Notes: generated from the sequence alone by a model not told the origin. DNA of 64,000 bases from DASQFQ01 sp963805525 (GCA_963805525.1 CAWDUT010000006.1:1054001-1118000); one strand, 5' to 3'. Positions 8,836-16,950 are shown, numbered from the stretch's first letter. Program-made: numbers and translations.

Positions 8836-9876
8836 CTATTGACCCTCCTCAGGGCGTTGGGATGACCGGCGGCGCCGCGCCTCCCTGACGCGGCGGACGA
8901 CATTCGGGCCCAGCACCGAGACGACCAGGAGCGTCCCGGTCACGATCTGGATCCAGTACGACGAGATGGAGTCGCTGAGCAGCAGCGCCTTCTGGATGGC
9001 GCCGAGCAGGAAGAGCGCGAGCGCGACGCCGATCAGCGTGCCGCGCCCGCCGAAGATCGAGACGCCGCCGAGCAGCACCGCGGTGATCGTGGTGAGCTCG
9101 AAGCCCTGGCCGACGTTGGCGGCGGCCGTCGAGTTGCGGAGCGAGATGACGATGCCGGCGAGCGCGGCGATCGTCCCCGACAGCACGAACAGGATCAGCT
9201 TGATCCGCTTGACCCGCAGGCCGGCGAAGTAGGCCGCCTCCTCGTTCGCCCCGATCGCGTAGACGGAGCGCCCGAACGGCGTGGCATGCAGCAGCACGCC
9301 GAACGCGACGGCGAGGATCGCGAACAGCACGATCGTGTCGGGGACGAACGTGCCGGCGAAGTTGCCGAACGCGCGGTCGGTCCAGACGCCGGGGAAGTCG
9401 GTGACCGACTCGTCGCCGATGACCACGAACGCCAGGCCGCGGAACAGCGCGAGCGTGCCGATCGTGACCGCGAGCGACGGCAGGCCGAAGCGGGTGACCA
9501 GGACGCCGTTGAAGGCGCCGCACAGCGCGCCCGCGACGAGGCAGAGCGGGATGATCAGCTCGACCGGCAGGCCGTGGTTCCACAGTGACGCCGCGATCGC
9601 GCTCGACAGCGCGAGCACGGAGGCGACCGAGAGGTCGATCTCGGCGGCGATGATCACCAGCGCGAGCGGGAGCGCCATCAGCGCCACCTCGGAGAAGTCG
9701 AGCGACCCGGTGGTGAAGGAGTCCGTGGTGAGGAACTCCGACGACAGGCTCTGGCCGGCGACGACCGTGACGAGGATGAGCCCGATCAGCAGCGCCTCCC
9801 AGCGCCCGGCGAACGCGCGCAGGCGGGCGCCGGACGCGGCGCGCGCAGGAGCGGGAGCGGTCGCCTCAGCTTGCAC
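8836..9876 (-). CDS. rhaQ: Rhamnose ABC transporter permease
   Basis: 346-residue BPD_transp_2-type permease with about eight to ten membrane segments. Family markers are PLALVIIAAEIDLSVASVLALS, GVLVTRFGLPSLAVTIGTL, YAIGANEEAAYFAGLRV (the EAA-like coupling loop) and GGVSIFGGRGTLIGV. The N-terminal 25 residues are an Ala/Pro-rich cytoplasmic tail. GTG 9876 overlaps the end of the preceding permease by 11 bases. It pairs with rhaP as a heterodimeric channel; which copy corresponds to RhaP or RhaQ of characterised systems is a guess from order. Confidence 0.9.
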   Translation of the reverse strand: MQAEATAPAPARAASGARLRAFAGRWEALLIGLILVTVVAGQSLSSEFLTTDSFTTGSLDFSEVALMALPLALVIIAAEIDLSVASVLALSSAIAASLWNHGLPVELIIPLCLVAGALCGAFNGVLVTRFGLPSLAVTIGTLALFRGLAFVVIGDESVTDFPGVWTDRAFGNFAGTFVPDTIVLFAILAVAFGVLLHATPFGRSVYAIGANEEAAYFAGLRVKRIKLILFVLSGTIAALAGIVISLRNSTAAANVGQGFELTTITAVLLGGVSIFGGRGTLIGVALALFLLGAIQKALLLSDSISSYWIQIVTGTLLVVSVLGPNVVRRVREARRRRSSQRPEEGQ

Positions 9877-10897
9877 GGCGCGCGCTCCTCCGGCGCAGGG
9901 CGGCCTCGACGCGCAGGCCGAGGAAGCGGTCGAAGGCGATCGCGATCAGCAGCAGTGCGCCGATCGCGGCCTGCTGCCAGAACGCCTCGACGCGCAGGAC
10001 GATCAGCGACGAGGTGATCGTGCCGAGCAGCAGCGCGCCGAGCGCCGCGCCGTAGACGCTGCCGGTGCCGCCGAAGATCGCGACGCCGCCGACCACCGCG
10101 CCGGCGATCACGGTCAGCTCGTAGCCGGTGCCGGCGGTCGCGTCGACGGTCGCGAAGCGCGCCGTGAAGAGCGCGCCGCCGAGGCCGGCCAGGGCGCCGG
10201 CGAGCACGAACGCGGTGAGCACGCGGCGGTCCGATCGCACGCCGGCCAGCCGCGCGCCCTCGGGGTTCGAGCCGATCGCGTATAGCTCGCGACCGGCGCG
10301 GAAGTCGCGCAGCCACTGCCCGACGACGACCACCACGATGAGCGCGATGACCACGAGATAGGGGACGCCGAGGACCGTGCCGGTGCCGAGGTTCAGGAAG
10401 TCGTTGGGCAGCGCCTCGGCGTTGACCTGGCGCCCGTTGGTCCACAGGAACGCGAGGCCGCGGAACGCGTAGAGCGTCCCCAGCGTCACCACCAGCGCCG
10501 GCACCTGGCCCCAGGTGGTGAGGAAGCCGTTGAGCAGCCCGCACGCCGCGCCCATCAGGATCGCCAGCAGGAACACCAGCGGCAGCGCCATCCCCGGATG
10601 CTTGGAAAGCAGGTCGCCGGCCAGGAACGCGGTGAGCCCAACGACCGAGCCGACCGACAGGTCGACGTTGCGCGTGATGATCACGAGCGTCTGGCCGACC
10701 GCGAGGATCGCGAAGATCGACGCGTTGAGCGCGAGGTTGCGCAGCGAGGCGGTCTCGAGGAAGCGCGGCTCGAGGATGCCGGTGACGGCGATCAGCAGCG
10801 CGAGCGCGACGACGATGCCGAGCTCGCGGATGCGGAAGACGCGCTCGACGAGGCGGCGGGCGCGCTCGCCCTCGACGCCTGTGGTGGCCGCGCTCAA
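9866..10897 (-). CDS. rhaP: Rhamnose ABC transporter permease
   Basis: 343-residue permease of the same family as its neighbour: ILAVGQTLVIITRNVDLSVGS, LTTWGQVPALVVTLGTLY, YAIGSNPEGARLAGVR and GGVAIFGGTGSVYGAALG. I place the start at TTG 10897 (SAATTGVEGER), which overlaps the rhaT stop as TTGA; the upstream extension in this frame is antisense-like Arg/Ala sequence. The charged C-terminus (RRRSARRAS) is cytoplasmic. Together with rhaQ, rhaS and rhaT it forms a complete carbohydrate ABC importer. Confidence 0.9.
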   Translation of the reverse strand: MSAATTGVEGERARRLVERVFRIRELGIVVALALLIAVTGILEPRFLETASLRNLALNASIFAILAVGQTLVIITRNVDLSVGSVVGLTAFLAGDLLSKHPGMALPLVFLLAILMGAACGLLNGFLTTWGQVPALVVTLGTLYAFRGLAFLWTNGRQVNAEALPNDFLNLGTGTVLGVPYLVVIALIVVVVVGQWLRDFRAGRELYAIGSNPEGARLAGVRSDRRVLTAFVLAGALAGLGGALFTARFATVDATAGTGYELTVIAGAVVGGVAIFGGTGSVYGAALGALLLGTITSSLIVLRVEAFWQQAAIGALLLIAIAFDRFLGLRVEAALRRRSARRAS

Positions 10898-12420
10898 GCT
10901 GCGGCCTCCTCGACCTGGCCGGTCGCGAGCCGGATCACGCTCTCCTCGTCGGCCTGCGCGCGCGACAGCTCGCCGGTGAGGCGGCCCTCGTGCATGACGA
11001 GCACGCGGTCGGCCATGCCGAGCACCTCGGGCAGCTCGCTGGAGATCATCAAGACGGCGACGCCGTGGCCGGCGAGCTCGCTCAGCAGACGGTGGACCTC
11101 GGACTTCGTGCCGACGTCGATGCCGCGCGTGGGCTCGTCGACGATCAGCACCTTCGGGCTCGTGGCCAGCCACTTGCCGAGCACGACCTTCTGCTGGTTG
11201 CCGCCGGAGAGCGTGCCCACGCTGTCGCCGAGGCGGTGGTACTTGAGCTGCAGCCGCGCGGCCCACTCCTCGGCGAGCGAGTTCTCGGCGCCGCTGCGGA
11301 TCAGCCCGGTGCGGGCCAGCGCGCGCAGGCGCGTGAGCGACACGTTGCGGGCGATCGAGAGGTCCATCACCAGCCCCTGCTGCCGGCGATCCTCGGGGAC
11401 GAAGCCGAGCCCGGCGCGCATGGCGGCGAGCGGGCGGCCGCCGGGGAGCTGCTTGCCGGCGACCTCGACGCGGCCGGCGTCGGCCTTGTCGATGCCGAAG
11501 ATCGCGCGCGCCACCTCGCTGCGGCCGGCGCCGACGAGCCCCGCCAGCGCGACGATCTCGCCGGCGCGGACCTCGAAGGAGACGTCGAAGAACACGCCCT
11601 CGCGCGTGAGGCGCTCGACCTTCAGCAGCGCCTCGCCGACCTCCGCGTCCTGCTTCGGGAAGAGCGCGCTGAGATCGCGCCCGACCATGCGGCGGACCAT
11701 CTCGTCGGTCGTCATGTCGGCGGTCTTGGCGTCGTGGACGACGGCGCCGTCGCGCATGACCGTGACGGTGTCGGAGATCGTGAGCACCTCGTCGAGGCGG
11801 TGCGAGATGAACAGCACCGCGGCGCCGTGCTCCTGCAGCGCGCGCACGACGGTGAACAGCCGCTCAACCTCGGGGCCGGAGAGCGCGGCGGTCGGCTCGT
11901 CCATGATCAGCACGCGCGCGTCGAGGCTCAGCGCCTTGGCGATCTCGACGATCTGCTGGTCGGCGATCGAGAGGCCGCGGACGGGGCGCTCGGGGTCGAG
12001 CCGGACGCCGAGGCGGTCGAGCAGGCCCTTGACCTGGCCGTGCATGGCGCCGCGGTCGATGCGCTTGAGGCCCTTCAGCGGGTGGAAGCCCATGACGACG
12101 TTCTCCGCGACGCTGAGGTCGGGGAACAGCGTGGGCTCCTGGTAGATGACCGCGATGCCGGCGTCGCGCGCCGCGTGGGGAGAGTGGAAGTCGACCGGCA
12201 CGCCGTCGACGAGCATCTCGCCCGCGTCGCGGCGGACCACACCGCCGAGCACCTTGACGAGCGTCGACTTGCCGGCGCCGTTCTCGCCGATCAGCGCGCG
12301 CACTTCACCGGGGCGGAGGCAGAGGTTGCCGTCGCGCAGCGCGCGGACGGCGCCGTAGGACTTCGTGGCATCGCGTAGCTCGACGATCGGCGCTGCCGAC
12401 GACGCCTTCTGGTCGTTCAC
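10894..12420 (-). CDS. rhaT: Rhamnose ABC transporter double ATPase
   Basis: 508-residue fused ATPase of the ribose/rhamnose type. The first ABC domain has GENGAGKST (Walker A), LSIADQQIVEIAKAL (signature) and IMDEPTAAL (Walker B). The second has a degenerate Walker A (GLVGAGRSEV), an intact LSGGNQQKVVLGKWL signature and VDEPTRGIDVGTK. The start is GTG 12420 (NDQKASSAAPIVEL), because a perfect GGAGGAG sits six bases upstream; ATG 12438 and TTG 12453 in the same frame lack a good site. First gene of the operon, with a divergent regulator about 140 bases away. The symbol rhaT is also used for an unrelated E. coli symporter. Confidence 0.9.
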   Translation of the reverse strand: MNDQKASSAAPIVELRDATKSYGAVRALRDGNLCLRPGEVRALIGENGAGKSTLVKVLGGVVRRDAGEMLVDGVPVDFHSPHAARDAGIAVIYQEPTLFPDLSVAENVVMGFHPLKGLKRIDRGAMHGQVKGLLDRLGVRLDPERPVRGLSIADQQIVEIAKALSLDARVLIMDEPTAALSGPEVERLFTVVRALQEHGAAVLFISHRLDEVLTISDTVTVMRDGAVVHDAKTADMTTDEMVRRMVGRDLSALFPKQDAEVGEALLKVERLTREGVFFDVSFEVRAGEIVALAGLVGAGRSEVARAIFGIDKADAGRVEVAGKQLPGGRPLAAMRAGLGFVPEDRRQQGLVMDLSIARNVSLTRLRALARTGLIRSGAENSLAEEWAARLQLKYHRLGDSVGTLSGGNQQKVVLGKWLATSPKVLIVDEPTRGIDVGTKSEVHRLLSELAGHGVAVLMISSELPEVLGMADRVLVMHEGRLTGELSRAQADEESVIRLATGQVEEAAA

Positions 12421-12426
12421 CTCGGT

Positions 12427-12436
12427 CTCCTCCTCC
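12427..12436 (-). promoter_or_regulatory. Strong ribosome binding site of rhaT
   Basis: The minus strand reads GGAGGAGGAG with six bases to GTG 12420. It decides the start of the first operon gene over two upstream in-frame candidates. Confidence 0.7.
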
Positions 12437-12452
12437 ATTCCGACCAATATCA

Positions 12453-12481
12453 ATCAAAACAACTCATGTGAAAAGTGTCAA
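12453..12481 (-). promoter_or_regulatory. Probable promoter of the rha operon
   Basis: On the minus strand TTGACA (12481-12476) is followed after 17 bases by TTTGAT (12458-12453), a perfect -35 and a 4/6 -10. Transcription would begin about 25 bases before the rhaT start. The region is A/T-rich compared with everything around it, as expected for a regulated promoter. Confidence 0.55.
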
Positions 12482-12495
12482 GCGGCGGCCGATCC

Positions 12496-12524
12496 TTGAC
12501 AATCACCAAGGTGCGTGGTTACTT
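12496..12524 (+). promoter_or_regulatory. Probable promoter of the DeoR-type regulator
   Basis: TTGACA at 12496-12501 is followed after 17 bases by the weak -10 TTACTT (12519-12524). It is back-to-back with the minus-strand TTGACA, 14 bases apart, so a repressor bound between them could control both directions. It lies inside the longer reading of the regulator and therefore supports GTG 12561 as start. Confidence 0.4.
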
Positions 12525-12560
12525 CGGCGCATCGCACAAAAGCGCTCAACCGGTCGGAAG

Positions 12561-13331
12561 GTGCTCGCGGAGACGCGGCGGCGCGAGATCACCGAGGCGC
12601 TGCGCAGCAACGGCGCGGTGACGGTCGCCGAGCTCGAGTCGCGCTTCGGCGTGTCGCCCATGACGGCGCGCCGCGACCTCGACGAGCTCGAGCGCCGCGG
12701 GCTCGTACGCCGCACCCACGGCGGCGCCGTGCTGCCGACCACGTCCGCGCACGAGGACTCGTTCGCCCGCCGCATGAAGGTGGAGACGGAGGCCAAGCGC
12801 CGGCTCGCCGAGGAGGCGGTGGCGATGCTCGCGCCGCGCGAGACCGTCTTCCTCGACTCCTCGACGACGAGCTACTTCGTGGCGCGCAGGATGATCGAGC
12901 GCGGGATCGCCGCCACCGTGCTCACCAACTCGCTGCCGGTGATGGAGCTGATCTTCAACGAGGGCGGGCCGGACGTCGAGCTGATCGGCATCGGCGGCAC
13001 GCTGCGGCGGCTGACGCGCTCGTTCGTCGGCCCGTTCGCGGTCCGCACGGTGCAGGGGCACTTCGCCGACCGCCTCTTCCTGAGCATCAAGGGGCTGACC
13101 GAGACCGGGACGATGACCGACGCCGACTCGCTCGAGGCCGAGGTCAAGCGGGCGATGATCCCCCAGGCCGGCGAGTCGACTCTGCTCGTCGATCACACCA
13201 AGCTGGTGGTGCGCGGCCTCAGCGTCGTCGCCTCGGTCTCCGAGGTCTCGAACGTGCTCGTGCACGGGGTCTCGACCGCCGAGACGGCGCCGCTGCTCGC
13301 CGCCGGCGCGTCGGTGGTCGCGATCGACTGA
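12561..13331 (+). CDS. DeoR-family transcriptional regulator of the rha operon
   Basis: 256 residues from GTG 12561. The N-terminal winged helix-turn-helix reads TRRREITEALRSNGAVTVAELESRFGVSPMTARRDLDELERRGLVRRTHGGA, the hallmark of DeoR proteins (quoted here as consecutive segments TRRREITEAL, FGVSPMTARRDLDELE and VRRTHGGA). The remainder is the DeoR sugar-phosphate sensor domain: FLDSSTTSYFVA, IGIGGTLRRLTRSFVGP and LLVDHTKL. It is probably a repressor released by a rhamnose-pathway intermediate such as rhamnulose-1-phosphate; that ligand is inferred from the family and context. GTG 12468 would add 31 unconserved residues and start upstream of the predicted promoter, so I rejected it. Confidence 0.85.
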   Translation: MLAETRRREITEALRSNGAVTVAELESRFGVSPMTARRDLDELERRGLVRRTHGGAVLPTTSAHEDSFARRMKVETEAKRRLAEEAVAMLAPRETVFLDSSTTSYFVARRMIERGIAATVLTNSLPVMELIFNEGGPDVELIGIGGTLRRLTRSFVGPFAVRTVQGHFADRLFLSIKGLTETGTMTDADSLEAEVKRAMIPQAGESTLLVDHTKLVVRGLSVVASVSEVSNVLVHGVSTAETAPLLAAGASVVAID

Positions 13332-13364
13332 CCGCTTTTGTGCGTTGATGGTCGGGTAACGCGC

Positions 13365-15746
13365 CTAGGGCGTCGCGGCCGCGGTCGCGGCGGGCGTCGC
13401 CGTGGTGGTCGGCGTGGCCGTCGGGGTCGCGGCCGGTGTCGCGGTCTGCTCCGGCGCCGGGGTCGTCGTCGGTGCGGCGTCCGGCGTCTCGGTCGCGTCC
13501 GGGGTCGCCGTCGCGTCGGGTGTCTGCGTGGCGTCGGGCGTGCTGGTCGCCTCCGGCGTCGCGGTCGCCTTCGGGTAGGTGATCCCGCTGTCGTCCAGCG
13601 CCTTGTTGATCGCGTCGGACACCGCGTTGACCTTGGCGAGGACCTCCGCCGGCGAGTCGTTGAGGTCGATCGCGTCGAGCTTCTTGAGCTCCTCGGTGAG
13701 GCGCTTCAGCAGCTCCGCCGACGGCGTCGACTGGACCGAGATCACGATCTGCTTCGCGATCGCGGTCGTGATGCAGCTCGGGCACTTGAGGTTGAGCGCC
13801 TCGGCGACGTTGATCGGGGTGATCCGGTCGCTCTGGCCGACGACGAGCACGAGCTGGAAGGAGACCGCGAGCGTCGTGCAGGCCTTGCAGCTCGCCAGGG
13901 CGTAGGCGGAGTTCTCGTTGTCGACCGGCTCGCCGCCGGAGACGGTGACGAGCGAGTAGGCGACGTCGTAGACGATGCCGCCGTCCTTGGTGTTGGTGGC
14001 GAGCGCCTGGGAGTCGCCCTCCCTCGGCGCGTCGGGCAGCTTGAAGGGGAGCTGGGCGGCGGGCGCCGTGGGCGTCGCGGGGGGCTTGGTCGTGGAGGCC
14101 GGCGAGGATCCCTTGGGATCGTCGGACTGGGGCGCCTTGGCGGCGTCGGGCGCCTGCGGGCTGACGAGGATCGTGGGCTTGTCGCGGTCGCGGCCGCCGT
14201 TGACCACGAACAGCGCCGGGTGCTCCTTGGTCGGCCCGCCGCGCGGGATCAGCGCGATCGCGAGGTGGCGGCCCGGGGCGAGGCGGGGCGTCGCGGCGGC
14301 CACGCCGTTCGGGCGGGCCACGGCGGCCGGGGCGCTGACCGTCCTGAACGCGCCGACCAGCGTGCCGTCGTCGGTCGGGCGGATCGGCTGGTACTGGCCC
14401 GACGGCCACCACGCCCACGTGGCCAGGGCGATCAGCCCGGCGGCGCCGGCGAGCACCAGCGCCTGGCGAGGCGGCCGGCCGCCGCTCCAGCTCCACGCCT
14501 TGCTCCCCGCGGAGCGGACCAGGCGGACGACGAAGAAGGCCGCGCCGGCCACCGGGAGCGCGAGCGCGAACAGGCGCAGGACCGACGCGAGCAGGCCGAG
14601 GACGCCCTGGTCGGGGATCGCCGAGACGATGTGGTCCGCGCTGTGCCACGACGAGGCGGCGAGCTTGGGGAACAGCAGGATGGCGCTGAGCGCCATGCTG
14701 AGCAGGATCGGCACGATCACCAGCACCCACACGGTGACCCAGATACGCGCCTTGCCCGTGAGCGCCGAGGGCTCGTGGCGCTTCCAGGGGAGCAGGCGCT
14801 TCAAGGTCGGCCCCATGTGGGCGTAGAGGTCCGGGACCCCGGTCGCGTCCGAGAGGATGTGGTAGCCGTCGGCGCGGATCACGGGCGAGAGGTTCTTGAG
14901 CATCTCCAGCATCTGGAGGCCGATCAGCAGCAGCAGCACGTCCAGGCCGGTGGCGAGCCAGACGGCGAGCGCGAGCACGGCGACGACGGCGTTGAAGTAG
15001 ATGCCGCCGAGATCCGTGCGCAGCCGGGCGCGGCGCGACAGCCGGTAGGCGTCGGTCACGTCCGTGTAGAAGGCGGGCCAGACGACGTAGATGCCGGCGC
15101 CCATGCCGCCGGGCTTGCCGCCGCCGTAGCGGCAGGCGGCCGCGTGCCCGATCTCGTGGAAGGCCGCCGAGGCGACCGTGAGGCCGAGGATCAGCAGCAG
15201 TAGCTCGGGCTTGTCGAACGCCTGCGCGGTCGCGGGCGCGACGCCCTCGTGGATCAGCACGAACCAGAGGACGACGGCGAACCCGGCGAGCGCCGGGAAC
15301 ACGATCCACGGGCGGAACAGCCACTTGAACGGCGCGGTGATGCGGCCGGTCACCTTCGGATCGGTGAACAGGACCTTCCAGCGCAGCGCGAGCAGCGGGT
15401 TGGGGCGCTCGGGCGCGTTCTCCTCGGTGCCGGCGAGCAGGCCCAGCTCGGCGAGCTTCTCGGCGATCTTCACGACGTGCTCGACCTGGAGCGCGCGACC
15501 GAGCTGCTCCGACGCCGCGGCGGCGAGCGCCGGGAGGTCACGCTCCCCGTCGATCGCGTCGAGCAGCGCGTACTGCAACGGCCCGAGCTGCACCATCTGC
15601 CCGTCGGCGCGACGGACGAGGGCGACGTTGTCCTTGTAACCCGAGCCGCTGACGTCGCCGAGCAGCTCGAGGCCCTCGGCCCGGGCGAGCGCGCGCGGCG
15701 GCTCGCCCGGGGTGGGCTCGACGGGCCGATCGACGGTCAGGCTCAT
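13365..15746 (-). CDS. Membrane M50-type zinc metalloprotease with N-terminal PqqD-like domain
   Basis: 793 residues. Residues 25-105 resemble a PqqD/RRE winged helix (YKDNVALVRRADGQMVQLGP, LLDAIDGERD), the domain that binds leader peptides in peptide-modification systems. Several membrane segments follow, with the zinc motif HEIGH at 197-201 inside a hydrophobic helix and the third-ligand motif RADGYHIL at 291-298, so the catalytic site-2-protease core looks complete. After further membrane helices an extracytoplasmic region carries two CxxC motifs (SCKACTT, KCPSCIT), and the last 68 residues are a Thr/Pro/Ala/Asp tail of repeated TPDAT units. ATG 15746 is 18 bases after the repetitive protein gene, so both are one operon. 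Substrate unknown; the neighbour is the obvious candidate. Confidence 0.8.
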   Translation of the reverse strand: MSLTVDRPVEPTPGEPPRALARAEGLELLGDVSGSGYKDNVALVRRADGQMVQLGPLQYALLDAIDGERDLPALAAAASEQLGRALQVEHVVKIAEKLAELGLLAGTEENAPERPNPLLALRWKVLFTDPKVTGRITAPFKWLFRPWIVFPALAGFAVVLWFVLIHEGVAPATAQAFDKPELLLLILGLTVASAAFHEIGHAAACRYGGGKPGGMGAGIYVVWPAFYTDVTDAYRLSRRARLRTDLGGIYFNAVVAVLALAVWLATGLDVLLLLIGLQMLEMLKNLSPVIRADGYHILSDATGVPDLYAHMGPTLKRLLPWKRHEPSALTGKARIWVTVWVLVIVPILLSMALSAILLFPKLAASSWHSADHIVSAIPDQGVLGLLASVLRLFALALPVAGAAFFVVRLVRSAGSKAWSWSGGRPPRQALVLAGAAGLIALATWAWWPSGQYQPIRPTDDGTLVGAFRTVSAPAAVARPNGVAAATPRLAPGRHLAIALIPRGGPTKEHPALFVVNGGRDRDKPTILVSPQAPDAAKAPQSDDPKGSSPASTTKPPATPTAPAAQLPFKLPDAPREGDSQALATNTKDGGIVYDVAYSLVTVSGGEPVDNENSAYALASCKACTTLAVSFQLVLVVGQSDRITPINVAEALNLKCPSCITTAIAKQIVISVQSTPSAELLKRLTEELKKLDAIDLNDSPAEVLAKVNAVSDAINKALDDSGITYPKATATPEATSTPDATQTPDATATPDATETPDAAPTTTPAPEQTATPAATPTATPTTTATPAATAAATP
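13368..13571 (-). repeat. TPDAT-type tail repeat in the M50 protease
   Basis: Encodes residues 726-793: about six near-copies of TP[DE]AT followed by irregular TPAAT/TPTTT units. Such Thr/Pro tails are usually flexible, surface-exposed spacers and may be glycosylated. The DNA is correspondingly repetitive (GCGTCCGG/GTCGC units), so copy number may vary between strains. Confidence 0.7.
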
Positions 15747-15764
15747 GCGATCGGCCCGCTGCTG

Positions 15765-16895
15765 CTACTGCTGGTCGATCGTGGCGTCCTGCTCCGCCGT
15801 GGCGTTCGCCGACACGTCGTCCAGGTCCTGGTGGATGTCGACCTGCTGGTCGGCCAGCGACTGCGCGACCGCGTCGGGGGAGCCGATGTTGGCCGCCACC
15901 GAGGCGTCGATCGGGGCCGCGACGTTGGCGTTCGCCGCGACCGCGCCGTCGATCGGGGCCGCGACGTTCGCGTTCGCGTGAATGTTCACGTTGGCGTCGA
16001 GCAGGCTGCCGCCGTTCAGCAGGTCGCCGACACCGCCGCCGACGTCGCCGACCGCACCGCCGGCCGCGTCGCCGACGCCACCGACCGCGCCGCCGACATC
16101 GCCGACCGCGCCACCTGCCGCGCCGCCGACATCGCCGACCGCACCGCCGACGTCGCCGACCGCGCCACCCGCGGCGCCGCCCACATCGCCGACCGCGCCA
16201 CCGGCTGCTCCGCCGACGTCGCCAACCGCGCCGCCTGCCGCGCCGCCGACCGCTCCGCCGACATCGCCGACCGCGCCGCCGGCCGCGTCACCGACGCCGC
16301 CCACTGTGCCACCGGCCGCGTCACCGACGCCTCCGACTGCGCCGCCGACCTCGCCGGCCGCGCCACCGGGCGTGCCGGCGATCCCGCCGCCGGTCTGATC
16401 GCCGTGGTCGACGACCGCGCCGCCGACGTCGCCAACCGCGCCGCCGAGAGTGCCGCCGGCGCCGTCGCCCACCGCGCCGGTGCTGTCGGCCGCTGCCATC
16501 GGGGTCGCGGCCGTGGCGTCGGTACCCGCCGCCGTGCCGTTTTCATCCGGGTTCGCGTTCTGGGTGAGCTCCGCGTGCTGCGGCGCCGTCGCGTCGGCGC
16601 TGCCGCTGAGGTGCTGGTCGATCGACCCGTGCTGCTGGGCGATGCCGACGGCCTGGGCGCCCTCGCTGAGGAGGTTGGCGCTCGCGGCGGCCTCGATCGG
16701 GGCGGCGACGTTGAGGTTCGCGGCAGCCGCGAGATCCACGGGGGCCGCGAGGTCGAGCCCGAGGTCGACGTTCGCGTTGACGTCGAGCAGCGACATGACT
16801 TCCTTGTTCGGCAGCGCGGAGGCGCCCTCGGCCTCGATCTCGTCCATCGACACCGACTCGAGATCCTGGTCTATGCGGTCAATCTCTTCGCCCAC
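15765..16895 (-). CDS. Repetitive Gly/Ala/Val-rich protein with duplicated ends, partner of the M50 protease
   Basis: 376 residues, no signal peptide, not recognised as a named family. Residues 1-34 are acidic and leader-like (GEEIDRIDQDLESVSMDEIE, then ALPNKEVMSLLD). Residues 35-96 and 297-358 are a gapless internal duplication sharing SLLD, AAP[VI]D, VAAPI[ED]A and an xIxQxL end. Between them residues 147-295 are almost only G, A, V and D in units of GGAVGDV. GTG 16895 is preceded by AGGAG at eight bases. It is the first gene of a two-gene unit with the PqqD-M50 protease. A secreted or processed structural/peptide precursor is an inference from this pairing. A simple low-complexity surface protein is the alternative. 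Confidence 0.75.
   Translation of the reverse strand: MGEEIDRIDQDLESVSMDEIEAEGASALPNKEVMSLLDVNANVDLGLDLAAPVDLAAAANLNVAAPIEAAASANLLSEGAQAVGIAQQHGSIDQHLSGSADATAPQHAELTQNANPDENGTAAGTDATAATPMAAADSTGAVGDGAGGTLGGAVGDVGGAVVDHGDQTGGGIAGTPGGAAGEVGGAVGGVGDAAGGTVGGVGDAAGGAVGDVGGAVGGAAGGAVGDVGGAAGGAVGDVGGAAGGAVGDVGGAVGDVGGAAGGAVGDVGGAVGGVGDAAGGAVGDVGGGVGDLLNGGSLLDANVNIHANANVAAPIDGAVAANANVAAPIDASVAANIGSPDAVAQSLADQQVDIHQDLDDVSANATAEQDATIDQQ
16011..16457 (-). repeat. GGAVGDV-coding repeat array
   Basis: About 20 degenerate copies of a 21-base unit encoding GGAVGDV and variants (GGAAGGAVGDV, GGVGDAAG). The array is entirely in frame inside the repetitive protein. Units differ at synonymous positions, so it is an old, selected array rather than a recent slippage product. 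Confidence 0.8.
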
Positions 16896-16937
16896 GGGTT
16901 CAGCTCCTGTATCGCTCGACTTTCCCGGGCGTTATCC

Positions 16938-16950
16938 CCACGGAACGTGG
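16938..16950. promoter_or_regulatory. Palindrome CCACG-GAA-CGTGG upstream of the repeat-protein gene
   Basis: A perfect 5-3-5 inverted repeat 43 bases upstream of GTG 16895 and about 100 bases before the divergent gene at 17047. It sits between a weak TTGATC and GATAAC pair on the minus strand, a plausible operator position. No regulator can be assigned. Confidence 0.3.

Noticed and set aside
12468..12560. GTG 12468 as start of the DeoR regulator
   Set aside because: Adds 31 residues before the normal DeoR N-terminus and would lie upstream of the predicted promoter TTGACA at 12496.
15982..16398. Plus-strand Pro/Thr/Ala repeat frame (PPTSPTAPPAA units)
   Set aside because: It is the exact antisense of the Gly-rich GGAVGDV array; repeat periodicity opens both strands. 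No start signal or conservation argument.
15982..16457. Regular DNA repeats that could suggest CRISPR
   Set aside because: Units are contiguous 21-mers without unique spacers and are in frame in a coding gene.
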